Shown: positions 42,696 through 53,616 of the stretch, in pieces
Position numbering within the stretch: the first letter of the stretch is position 1
Layout: every line of letters begins with the position of its first letter
NCBI GenBank assembly: GCA_029204045.2
Contig: CM055068.1
Span: forward strand, 38,787,821 to 38,851,820
Direction of reading: 5' to 3'
DNA from: Tillandsia leiboldiana
Lineage: Eukaryota; Streptophyta; Magnoliopsida; Poales; Bromeliaceae
DNA length: 64,000 nt
Notes under the pieces: model-generated
Told to the model about the DNA's origin: nothing
Databases searched by the model: none
Seen by the model: only the letters and a program-made list of their open reading frames with translations
Program-made: the position numbers and the translations under genes

Positions 42696-44789
42696 GTCGC
42701 GGCTGTTACAATAGTCGAACATAAGCAATCATTTTCCCATTTAATCACAACAGTTCGAAGTAGTACGGTGCATGAAGACTAAACAATACCCGTGGCCAGT
42801 CAAGTTGAAAGTATAAACTCACCGTTTTGAAAACAGGCCCACACGGCCTTAGGTTTTGAAAACAGATTGGAAAACGGCATAAATTCACAGGGTTTGGAAA
42901 ACGGGCCCACCCGACCCTAGACTTTTGAAAACGGTTTTCGAAGTCCTTTTTCTTTTGTAGTTTGAAAGCGGCCACACGGGACAAGCAAAACAACTACTCG
43001 CAAGGGCAAACAAAAGACATCCCAACATCCACATCGACCCCACAAGGGTATCGCGATCCGCACAGTCGGCTACTAACAAGTAATGAAATACGCAATATAA
43101 GAAGTAAATACCAACTATGGCTACGGAGGACCAAAGGTGCTCCTGCCACGGCCTCACCGTCGCCCTAGCTCTCACCCCCGAGAACCTGTCACAGAGTGGG
43201 AAGTCAGTGACCAGAAAATAAAGCACGAAAGCAACTAGGGCTATAAATAAAGCAAACCGCAGTAAACCAGAGCACCCGCCCTCCTCGTCGTGCAATCGTC
43301 GGTATCCCCTCCCCCTGCATAACCTGGACCGGGCACCTGCCGCGGCAAACCAGACTATCCGGAGCTACCGTAAAAATAAAACGTGAACCCCTGCAAAAAC
43401 CTGACCACCCTCCCAAGAGGGAAAATAAACCACGAACACCTGCAACACCTGTAACACCTGTAACACCTGTAACACCTGTAACACCAGTAACACCTGACCG
43501 CGTCGGGCACCTATCCCGGCGGTCGCACACCTGACCACATCGGGATCCAATCCCGACAGGTCGCACACCTGACCTCATCGGGATCCAATCCCGACAGGTC
43601 GCACCGCTCGCACCTCGCTGCCTCAAACCCCACACCTACGGGGGCCCCCACTACGTCACCTCGTGGGGTAACACGGGTCGAAGACCACCTTTCCGGAAAA
43701 GAGCACCCTTTGCGGTGGCCAGACCGCGGGTGCGCGTGTCGCAACTCGAGCATAAGTAACCAAAACACGGGGTAATATAGTACATCATAGAAACCGTCAG
43801 TGTTAGTACCGATTAACAATAAAAAGTCCCTTTCGGTTTACCAACACAATACTCTGCCTCGACCGTAAACCCACCGCATGATAAACATAACCATAACAAA
43901 ATTCCGCAATAAGGGGTTCTAAGGGTGTACCCACCTGAAACGCGAAGAAGAAGGTGTACGGAACTCCCGCTAAACACTCCCACCCTGTGCCCGAAAAAGC
44001 TACAGTAAGTAATAATGTTAAAAAATATCGTCGTGGTCAAAAACACTGAAAAAACGGGGCGAAACGGGCCACAAACGGAGCTTCTGGGCTCAAAAGCTGA
44101 AAGCTGGTGCACGGTCCAGGCGTGGACCGGGTTCACGACGCAGAGGAGGCAGCGGTGCAGACCGGGCTCACCCCGGGAGCATGCACCAGGCGGATTGGGC
44201 CGGGCCGGTGCACCGGCTTAGCGCGCACCGGGCTCACGCATACCCGGTCGCGGCGGCAGGGCCGGGTGCACGCCCTTGCGTGGACCGCGCTTGCGGGCCG
44301 GGCTGGCGCACGCGCCCGTGCGCCGGGTCCGCGCATTCGGGCTGCGGGACGCGTGTGCCGGGTGCACGCCCGTCCGGTGGACCGCGTGAGGAGGCAGCCG
44401 TACGGGGTGAACAGTGAACCCTAATTTCGCCCCCCGCGGCTCCGGTTTCGCGATTTCAACTCCGTTTTCGCTCCCGTGCGACTCCGGCGACGACCCCGTG
44501 GCCATGATAACGGCGGCGGCGGCCTCCCGTTCAACGACGGCGGCGGCGGCCTCCCGTTCAACACCTTGATTTGCCCATGAAAACAACAAAAGGAAAACCT
44601 CACATTGGAAAATAACCGGGGAGACCCGAACCGCTCACCATGTTTTCTCCGATGGGAGAGAAAGAGGAAAGGGGGTCACCCGTTCCTCGCTCGCTCCGCC
44701 TTGTTTCTCCACTCGGTCGGTTGGGAAACAGAAAGGTTGGGGAAGTGGGTTCTCGTTGCGCTTGGGGTTTCGTACGCAGGGGAATTGTG

Positions 44790-44982
44790 GGAAGTTGCGG
44801 GTGGTAGTGGGGAGTTGCGGGTAGTTATGGGGAGTTGCGGGTAGTTATGGGGAGTTGCACGTAATTATGGGGAGTTGCGGGTAGTTATGGGGAGTTGCGG
44901 GTAGTTATGGGGAGTTGCGGGTAGTTATGGGGAGTTGCGGGTAGTTATGGGGAGTTGCACGTAATTATGGGGAGTTGCACGA
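44790..44982 (+). repeat. 20-bp minisatellite in LTR F (second copy 50853-51046)
   Basis: About ten units of TTATGGGGAGTTGCGGGTAG, with two to three units having CACGTAA in place of CGGGTAG. Unit order is the same in both LTRs, which also speaks for a young insertion. Confidence 0.9.
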
Positions 44983-45671
44983 CGGGGAAAAGGCGGGAGT
45001 GATTAAGGTGGCGGGAGCGGTTAAATTGGGGAATGGGAATGAACCCAGTTCAAGTTAAAACGGGTACAAGTCGGGTGCGAACCAGGGTCCGGTCTGTCTG
45101 AAAAACCGCGTTAACCACCTGAACCGTTAGCTATCTTCCGGAATTTATTCCGGGAGATTCCGGCGTCGGAATTCAGAACCGATTTCGCCGCCGTTCTCCG
45201 TTTCGCGAGCTTTATTAACTAAAAACACTCGCGAGCCCCGACGGTCTGCCCGGAAACAAGGAATTATTAGATCACCCTCCGGCCCCCGAAACGAATTGCG
45301 AAATAAAAGAAACCAAAATGGAAACCGTAGATCGAGGTACCACCAAATAAATAAAATAATCCACTAACGTAAAAAGATGAAAGGTCCGATCATCGCAGGA
45401 TCCCGTCCGATCACCTCGAAAAGCGTGCCAGCCACTTAGCACGGGTTTCGATGCACCACTCAAAGCAAATGCTTTGACCCCAATTCCGGGAGATCCATAA
45501 ATCGGAAACCGAATCCGTTCGCTTTGCCGTCCTTCATTTTTCGAGCTCAATCGCAGAAAAATACTCACGGTCCAGGCCAGTCCATTGCAGAAACATAGTG
45601 AAAGGTTTTCCTAAGTCCCGTCAAAATAAAAAGGGAGGCATACAAGGGCAAGGGAACGCCAGGACTATACA

Positions 45672-47230
45672 TCACTCACCACTTAAAAGAAGTTTCGTCC
45701 TCGAAACTTAATCCTGGTCCCCACGAGTAATTCTGGGTAGCACTCCCTCCTCTCTGACGCCAGTTCCCAAGTCGCTTCACGTTCTCCCTGGTTGCTAAGA
45801 TCCGCACCGGTGTTCCGTCGAAGCTCAGGTCCTCTCTAAGCTCAAAAACGGTGACTATCCATCACCAAAATCAAGTATGCAGGTTCAGAGCACATCTTCA
45901 AGAATCCGGACCACACGCTCGGACTGTCCGTCGTTCTGGGGTGAAACACCGTGCTGAAGTGTGGGTTAGTCTCCAGGGCTTGTTGTAGACTTTGCCGAAG
46001 GTTCGACACCAGCCGAGTGACTTTAGTCCCCGTCGTACGGGTGGGTGGAAAAAGAGTCGACTTCGTCAGTCGATCCACTGTGACTCAAACCGCATCGTGC
46101 CCTCGATGCGATGCGGAAAACCCGTGACGAATTCTATACTGATTCTCTCCCATTTCCACTCTGGTACCGGTAGAGATTGCAGTTTTCCCTGCTGAGCGCT
46201 GATGTTCGAACTTTACTTGTTAACCATCTAAACAGCGGGTAGTGAACTGGATTACATCCCCCCTTTGGTTTAGTCCACCAAGAATTCTTCTTTGAGGTCC
46301 CTGTATATCTTCGTGTCACCTGGACGCGCCGCATAGGGGGCGCAGTGCGCCTCTGACAGTGTCTCCTCTTTCAACTCTGGCAGCTCAGGTAAGCAATTTC
46401 GCCCTCGAAAACATATTGCGTCGTTCGCACTCGCCCAGAAATCGCTCGCGTGGTCCGGGGGGGGGAAATCATGTCCCAAACGAGCTGTATCGGTGCGCCT
46501 GTCTTCTGACCTTCCAGGATCTCTCTAATAGGGTTGGCTTGACCCTCAAGGACAAGGGTCACGCGACAGTACCGGTCCTGCTGAGTACTCGCGCTCATCA
46601 GTATCCCCCTCGATTTGACCCTTCCTGCTCAGAACATCCGCTACTACGCTTGCTTTTCCCGGGGTGATACCGAACGGTCAAGCCGAGTCCTTCAGCAACT
46701 CCAACTAGTGCCTCTGTCGCGAAAACAAATCCTTCTCTGCGAACAAAACTCAAGGCTCTGGAGATCCGAAAATACATCATGATGAACTCCAAAAGGTGGT
46801 GTCTCCAACGTTTTAAAACGAAGACGACTGCTGCCAGTTCCGGATCGTGTGTCGGGCAGTTCCGCTCACATTCTCTGTGATTCCCGTTGCTGACACAATG
46901 TGCCCCAAAAAGTCCACTTTGCAAAGTCAGAACTCACATTTCTTAAACTTAGCAAACAACCTCTGGTCCCTGAGAGTCCGGAGAATAATCTGTAAGTGCC
47001 TCTCGTAATTGGTCGAAGTGGTCATCAAACCCGGACTTGTTCTTCACTGTAATCTTGTATATCTCCCTGTAGTCGATGCGTAGGCGTAGCTTCCGTTCTT
47101 CTTTCGCACGAAGAGCACGGGTGCGTCCCAAGGTGACACACTCGGTCTGATGAACCTTTAAAGGTCCAAAACAACTAACCCGACGACAAGGAAAACAAAT
47201 CACACTAACGCCCTCACAAGGCTCCAAGAG
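45672..47230 (-). pseudogene. Fragments of gypsy pol in element F
   Basis: Read on the minus strand, broken frames show a reverse transcriptase piece (DYREIYKITVKNK, about 47080), an RNase H piece (NCPTHDPELAAVVFVLKRW, about 46860), an integrase zinc-finger-like piece (EAHCAPYAARPGDTKIYRD, about 46340) and an integrase core piece (DRLTKSTLF at 46075, then HFSTVFHPRT). These resemble the Tekay-1 protein segments in the same order. The YVDD-equivalent and the integrase DDE residues are not all present. Next to the 3' LTR the sequence TTTCGAGGACGAAACTTC (about 45690) matches the usual end of Tekay-type interiors, and the purine tract reads AAGTGGTGAGTGA rather than AGTGGGGGAGGA. Confidence 0.8.
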
Positions 47231-48565
47231 GTGCCAACAAAACAGGCTGGGTTACAACTACCCGAAATTTTTCCCTTGAACCACACCTGCCCCAAAAGAC
47301 CACGACCCAAAACGCTCCCAAACTAGGCCTCAAGGCTATGCTTTAGTCATGGGAAGCTGGCGACAAAACCCACAAGGTAAGGTCCCACCTCCGTCCTGGC
47401 ACTGACGGGGTGCGTCACTCTAAATAACCACTAACTCTTAGTCCCAATCCGTTGCCCCTCCAAGCACCGGGCATCGAATCGAGCGGTATACCTCCATACC
47501 AAAACGTGACACTCCCCACTAGGAGGAAATCTAAGCTCTAGGTCCGCACAACAATGACCTCCAGGTACTGTAGACTATCCATCTGAAACCTAAAGGGTCG
47601 GAAGAAGACAAGCAACGACAACAGCGAGAAGAACCTCGTCAAAGTTGCCTAGGTTCACTAAACACGCTCGAGGGATCACGCGCCAACCCATCAATAGGAC
47701 AACCCAACCGGCCCTCTTACACAGAACCCAAGAACCCGACCCAGTGCTACCTGGCACCACCCAGCGCCAAAAGCTAAACCCCCCAATAAAAAGTCGCCAC
47801 TTACGCACACTTGTGCGAAACCAGGCACGACCTCTCTAACCGAAACGAGCCCAAACGCATAAGACTTGCTAGCCCCAGTGGTCCCCCTTTCTAACCCAAA
47901 GGAGCACCCCGAGACCCCATCACGACAATTTCTATAACCATCGTAGTGTCTACGATAAAAAGCCGAACTATGGGTAACAACCATAGGGGAAGAATCCCCA
48001 TTCCCACCCATACCTTGCCCATGGTGCAAAAAAAAAAAAAAAAAAGAATCGGCTGATTAGTTGCTATAACCTAACACTAGAAGACCTAGAAGGTACAAGT
48101 TTAGACAAACGGCTGTCCAGTTACCCACGACCGACAAACGGCCGACACCCTAACGAACACCGGTAGGTTGCACTACCACCCGTCACCGTTACAGGCGACG
48201 ACCCGAAGGTCGGCAGAGGAAGGGGTTCGAAAAAAATTAAAACCGGTGCGACGATCTGCCGTGCCAACAGCCGCCCCCAGTGCATAAACACCGTCAGCAG
48301 ACCCACCGTATCCTATGCCGGTTGCCTAACCCATTGACTCATAGCAACCATCAAGGCCCCGGTGGCAGCCGGCCTCGACCCCAACCTCCAAAACAGCCCG
48401 ACTACACTCGCACAACACCCGAGCTAAACCGGAAAACAAAACTCAACAGTCCCGCACTCTCGCATCTCTACGCAATTAAACCCTGATCATTTCATTAGTT
48501 AGTAGCCAGTGGTAATGTGCTCCTGTGGATGTTGGACAGCGACTACTGTGGTTAAAGCAGTTTTT
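47231..48565 (-). other. Interior of element F without recognisable genes
   Basis: This is where gag and protease should be. I find no zinc knuckle, protease or gag motif in any frame. An A-run is at 48029-48045. Confidence 0.6.
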
Positions 48566-48576
48566 CTCTGATACCA
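48566..48576 (-). other. Primer-binding site of element F
   Basis: TGGTATCAGAG on the minus strand, eight bases from the 5' LTR at 48585. It fixes F's orientation as reverse. Confidence 0.88.
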
Positions 48577-48584
48577 TCTTAATC

Positions 48585-51500
48585 TGTCACGCCCCGGGGG
48601 TTTTTATTTTTTTTTTTTTTAGCGGAAACGATACCTCAAAGTACGCGTAAAGTGCGTACAAATTTTTTTGTTTAAAAACCTTCTTCCCCGGCGCGTGCCC
48701 AGACCCGCCACATATACAGATTTACTCAATCCTCGGGCAGAGTCTCCTCTGTATATGCACGGCGTCGCGGCTGTTACAATAGTCGAACATAAGCAATCAT
48801 TTTCCCATTTAATCACAACAGTTCGAAGTAGTACGGTGCATGAAGACTAAACAATACCCGTGGCCAGTCAAGTTGAAAGTATAAACTCACCGTTTTGAAA
48901 ACAGGCCCACACGGCCTTAGGTTTTGAAAACAGATTGGAAAACGGCATAAATTCACAGGGTTTGGAAAACGGGCCCACCCGACCCTAGACTTTTGAAAAC
49001 GGTTTTCGAAGTCCTTTTTCTTTTGTAGTTTGAAAGCGGCCACACGGGACAAGCAAAACAACTACTCGCAAGGGCAAACAAAAGACATCCCAACATCCAC
49101 ATCGACCCCACAAGGGTATCGCGATCCGCACAGTCGGCTACTAACAAGTAATGAAATACGCAATATAAGAAGTAAATACCAACTATGGCTACGGAGGACC
49201 AAAGGTGCTCCTGCCACGGCCTCACCGTCGCCCTAGCTCTCACCCCCGAGAACCTGTCACAGAGTGGGAAGTCAGTGACCAGAAAATAAAGCACGAAAGC
49301 AACTAGGGCTATAAATAAAGCAAACCGCAGTAAACCAGAGCACCCGCCCTCCTCGTCGTGCAATCGTCGGTATCCCCTCCCCCTGCATAACCTGGACCGG
49401 GCACCTGCCGCGGCAAACCAGACTATCCGGAGCTACCTTAAAAATAAAACGTGAACCCCTGCAAAACCTGACCACCCTCCCAAGAGGGAAAATAAACCAC
49501 GAACACCTGCAACACCTGTAACACCTGTAACACCTGTAACACCTGTAACACCTGTAACACCTGACCGCGTCGGGCACCTATCCCGGCGGTCGCACACCTA
49601 ACCACATCGGGATCCAATCCCGACAGGTCGCACACCTGACCTCATCGGGATCCAATCCCGACAGGTCGCACCGCTCGCACCTCGCTGCCTCAAACCCCAC
49701 ACCTACGGGGGCCCCCACTACGTCACCTCGTGGGGTAACACGGGTCGAAGACCGCCTTTCCGGAAAAGAGCACCCTTTGCGGTGGCCAGACCGCGGGTGC
49801 GCGTGTCGCAACTCGAGCATAAGTAACCAAAACACGGGGTAATATAGTACATCATAGAAACCGTCAGTGTTAGTACCGATTAACAATAAAAAGTCCCTTT
49901 CGGTTTACCAACACAATACTCTGCCTCGACCGTAAACCCACCGCATGATAAACATAACCATAACAAAATTCCGCAATAAGGGGTTCTAAGGGTGTACCCA
50001 CCTGAAACGTGAAGAAGAAGGTGTACGGAACTCCCGCTAAACACTCCTACCCTGTGCCCGAAAAAGCTACAGTAAGTAATAATGTTAAAAAATATCGTCG
50101 TGGTCAAAAACACTGAAAAACGGGGCGAAACGGGCCACAAACGGAGCTTCTGGGCTCAAAAGCTGAAAGCTGGTGCACGGTCCAGGCGTGGACCGGGTTC
50201 ACGACGCAGAGGAGGCAGCGGTGCAGACCGGGCTCACCCCGGGAGCATGCACCAGGCGGATTGGGCCAGGCCGGTGCACCGGCTTAGCGCGCACCGGGCT
50301 CACGCATACCCGGTCGCGGCGGCAGGGCCGGGTGCACGCCCTTGCGTGGACCGCGCTTGCGGGCCGGGCTGGCGCATGCGCCCGTGCGCCGGGTCCGCGC
50401 ATTCGGGCTGCGGGACGCGTGTGCCGGGTGCACGCCCGTCCGGTGGACCGCGTGAGGAGGCAGCCGTACGGGGTGAACAGTGAACCCTAATTTCGCCCCT
50501 CGCGGCTCCGGTTTCGCGATTTCAACTCCGTTTTCGCTCCCGTGCGACTCCGGCGACGACCCCGTGGCCATGATAACGGCGGCGGCGGCCTCCCGTTCAA
50601 CGACGGCGGCGGCGGCCTCCCGTTCAACACCTTGATTTGCCAATGAAAACAACAAAAGGAAAACCTCACATTGGAAAATAACCGGGGAGACCCGAACCGC
50701 TCACCATGTTTTCTCCGATGGGAGAGAAAGAGGAAAGGGGTCACCCGTTCCTCGCTCGCTCCGCCTTGTTTCTCCACTCGGTCGGTTGGGAAACAGAAAG
50801 GTTGGGGAAGTGGGTTCTCGTTGCGCTTGGGGTTTCGTACGCAGGGGAATTGTGGGAAGTTGCGGGTGGTAGTGGGGAGTTGCGGGTAGTTATGGGGAGT
50901 TGCGGGTAGTTATGGGGAGTTGCACGTAATTATGGGGAGTTGCGGGTAGTTATGGGGAGTTGCGGGTAGTTATGGGGAGTTGCGGGTAGTTATGGGGAGT
51001 TGCGGGTAGTTATGGGGAGTTGCACGTAATTATGGGGAGTTGCACGACGGGGAAAAGGCGGGAGTGATTAAGGTGGCGGGAGCGGTTAAATTCGGGAATG
51101 GGAATGAACCCAGTTCAAGTTAAAACGGGTACAAGTCGGGTGCGAACCAGGGTCCGGTCTGTCTGAAAAACCGCGTTAACCACCTGAACCGTTAGCTATC
51201 TTCCGGAATTTATTCCGGGAGATTCCGGCATCGGAATTCCGAACCGATTTCGCCGCCGTTCTCCGTTTCGCGAGCTTTATTAACTAAAAACACTCGCGAG
51301 CCCCGACGGTCTGCCCGGAAACAAGGAATTATTAGATCACCCTCCGGCCCCCGAAACGAATTGCGAAATAAACGAAACCAAAACGGAAACCGTAGATCGA
51401 GGTACCACCAAATAAATAAAATAATCCACTAACGTAAAAAGATGAAAGGTCCGATCATCGCAGGATCCCGTCCGATCACCTCGAAAAGCGTGCCAGCCAC

Positions 51501-51736
51501 TTAGCACGGGTTTCGATGCACCACTCAAAGCAAATGCTTTGACCCCCATTCCGGGAGATCCATAAATCGGAAACCGAATCCGTTCGCTTTGCCGTCCTTC
51601 ATTTTTCGAGCTCAATCGCAGAAAAATACTCACGGTCCAGGCCAGTCCATTGCAGAAACATAGTGAAAGGTTTTCCTAAGTCCCGTCAAAATAAAAAGGG
51701 AGGCATACAAGGGCAAGGGAACGCCAGGACTCTACA
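48585..51736 (-). repeat. 5' LTR of element F
   Basis: Nearly identical to 42518-45671, including the 9-bp and 20-bp repeats. Observed differences are single substitutions and a few homopolymer lengths. Confidence 0.93.
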
Positions 51737-52293
51737 GTTCTTGACGAGTTGCGGGTATAGAGGACTGTGGACAGTAAGGAGACCTTTCTGGGTGTGGATC
51801 ATGCTTTTCGAGGTGGGTGGTTGTTGCTTACCTCACTTCTGACTATCTCACTAGGAGTATTAGAGATCCCCTATTTTAAACTGGTAATCGGTATTTTAAT
51901 TGTGAATTGCATGAGTAAACCCCACATATTATATGACGGCTTATTTATAGTAAAATGGGACACTATTGTTGGGACAAAGGCTATATCATAATCTCGCATG
52001 CAAAATGACTTATTATGTTGGGACATTTAAACCATCCTTTTCTAAATAAATATCAAACACTTTTCTTCAGTTTTAACAGAGGACAATTGCATGCTTGTAT
52101 GGACATCTAGATAGGCCACTATTTATTGCTACACTATAATTGGGACTTGACTTAGGAGAAACCATGTTTTATTATTCTCCTTTGCATTCAGATGCATGTT
52201 GCTCAAGTTTGAGCAGGGTTTTGGGGTAGTGAAGTTGAGGCCATTGAGTCTGGGACAGGTTAGACTCGATTATGGGTTGTGGGGCATTGTGGT

Positions 52294-52385
52294 AACCGCG
52301 GACATCAGGCGGTTGGCCAGATGTTGATTACTTTATTAGGCTTTGGACTTATGGGGTATTGCGGCGACCGCGGACATTAGGCGGT
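52294..52385 (+). repeat. Two ACCGC/GCGGT hairpins in the Tekay-1 LTR
   Basis: AACCGC-ggacatcag-GCGGTT and ACCGC-ggacattag-GCGGT, 73 bp apart. They lie at 60506-60526 and 60579-60597 in the 3' LTR. Both have 9-nt loops beginning GGACAT. Confidence 0.75.
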
Positions 52386-53249
52386 TGACCGGATGTTGAT
52401 CTTTGCATCAGATTGGGTATCAGCTTTTCTTTAGTGGATGGGTTTTCCCACTTTGATCAGAGTCATGATCCAGTCCTGCTGTTTTATGATACTTATGATT
52501 ACTGGTTACTGAGATACTTTACTCGTGTGGGTCGCTCCCCTCGAGTGCCACTCCGGAGTGCGCGACAGGCAGGCTTTGAGTCCTTGAGACTCCTTTTTAC
52601 ATCGGTGTTATGCGTGGGCTGGCATACCCGATACGGCAGGCACAGCAGGCAGTACCAGTTTTTACTGGTGATTAGATTGGGTTTATCCAGGCAGGCAGGG
52701 TAGATACTGATGCATACTTACAGTCATTTCCTTCGGCATGGCATTTAGAGGCATAGTAGTGGTAGTTTCCTCTTTATCAGCAGCCTTTATAGCTTACCAC
52801 TGTCCTTTCCTTTTGCCTCTAGTAGTCCTAGTGGGTGCGTCAGCATTTGAGGTTTTACCCACTAGGGGAGGCTACTGGTTTATCTAGTAGTTCTCACCCC
52901 CATTATTGTTTCCTGTCTCTTCTCCTTTGTGTTGCAGAGTCGTCTGCAGGAGCTGCTAGGCCATCGGCAGCTGATCGAGGTAAGGGGATCGCTGAGTAGA
53001 TAGATCTCCTGTGAGATTGAGTTGTTGTTAGAAAGATGTTGTACCCTTTACTCAGACTGATGTATTTTTCTTATTTTAGGTCTGGCTTTGGCCAGCAGGT
53101 TGTACTATTTTGGTGAGTTGAGAGATTATTGTATTTATTACAGCTTTATTATTATTCCAGTCTGAGATATTATGTGGTTCTTCTATTTTCAGCTCTGTAT
53201 TATGCTCTTTTATTGTTTATATTATACCTGAGCAGGTTACCAGCGCTTC

Positions 53250-53275
53250 GTGTACGCGAAAAATTCCGTGTGCAC
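53250..53275 (+). repeat. Terminal hairpin of the Tekay-1 LTR
   Basis: GTGTACGCG(G/A) pairs with CCGTGTGCAC around a 6-nt loop; the 3' LTR copy (61462-61487) has G and the 5' copy A at the last stem base. Element H has the same hairpin (39504-39529) with a G-U closing pair. Confidence 0.65.
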
Positions 53276-53333
53276 GGCGGATCTGTAGACGGACCCGGGT
53301 TCTGGTTTACACCCGGGGCGTGACAGATTAAGT

Positions 53334-53345
53334 TGGTATCAGAGC
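53334..53345 (+). other. Primer-binding site of Tekay-1
   Basis: TGGTATCAGAGC, eight bases after the LTR end, full match to the initiator tRNA-Met type. A 271-bp leader (53346-53616) precedes gag. Confidence 0.93.
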
Positions 53346-53616
53346 TTAGGGATAGGTCAGTTGGGACTTAGGAAACCCTAGGCTTTTGGCAGACCCTAGG
53401 AAGATAGGGCGCGAGAGACGAGACGTTTTGCGAAAGTCGTTGATTTATTGTTTGACTCTTCCAGTGAGTGAAGAGGGATCGGCATACCCAATTTCTGGTG
53501 AACAGTTATGTTGGCTGCAGACAACATAAAGTCACCGAAATAGGGGGATGTCTTTGACTTTCGCTAGATTGGGTCGTGCGGGATTGTGTTATTGATTCGA
53601 GGTTTCTTGTGGCAGG

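Larger units (their letters stand above)
42518..45671 (-). repeat. 3' LTR of element F
   Basis: Reverse orientation. It contains the terminal hairpin (42639-42695), a 9-bp repeat CACCTGTAA (43441-43497), a GC-rich stretch (44100-44420) and a 20-bp repeat (44790-44982). Short ORFs in it are mirrored exactly in the other LTR but show no family features. Confidence 0.93.
42518..51736 (-). mobile_element. Element F: gypsy element with decayed interior, inside the Tekay-1 LTR
   Basis: 9.2 kb on the reverse strand. LTRs are 3154 bp (42518-45671) and 3152 bp (48585-51736), and on the minus strand they start TGTA(T/G)AGTCC and end CCCGGGGCGTGACA. The target duplication gttct is perfect (42513-42517, 51737-51741), and removing it restores Tekay-1's LTR as seen in the intact 3' copy. 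The primer site is at 48566-48576. The interior is only 2.9 kb with fragments of pol. By eye the LTRs differ at about 20 positions, so the insertion is young although the interior is decayed. Confidence 0.94.
51737..53325 (+). repeat. Tekay-1 5' LTR, second part
   Basis: Resumes with the duplicated gttct. It contains two ACCGC/GCGGT hairpins (52294-52314, 52367-52385), the GGTCGCTCCCCTCGAGTGCC block (52531) and the terminal hairpin (53250-53275). It ends CCCGGGGCGTGACA at 53325. Confidence 0.95.

Noticed and set aside
44605..44909. ORFs over the 20-bp repeat in LTR F
   Set aside because: Repeat-driven reading frames, mirrored in both LTRs simply because the LTRs are near-identical.
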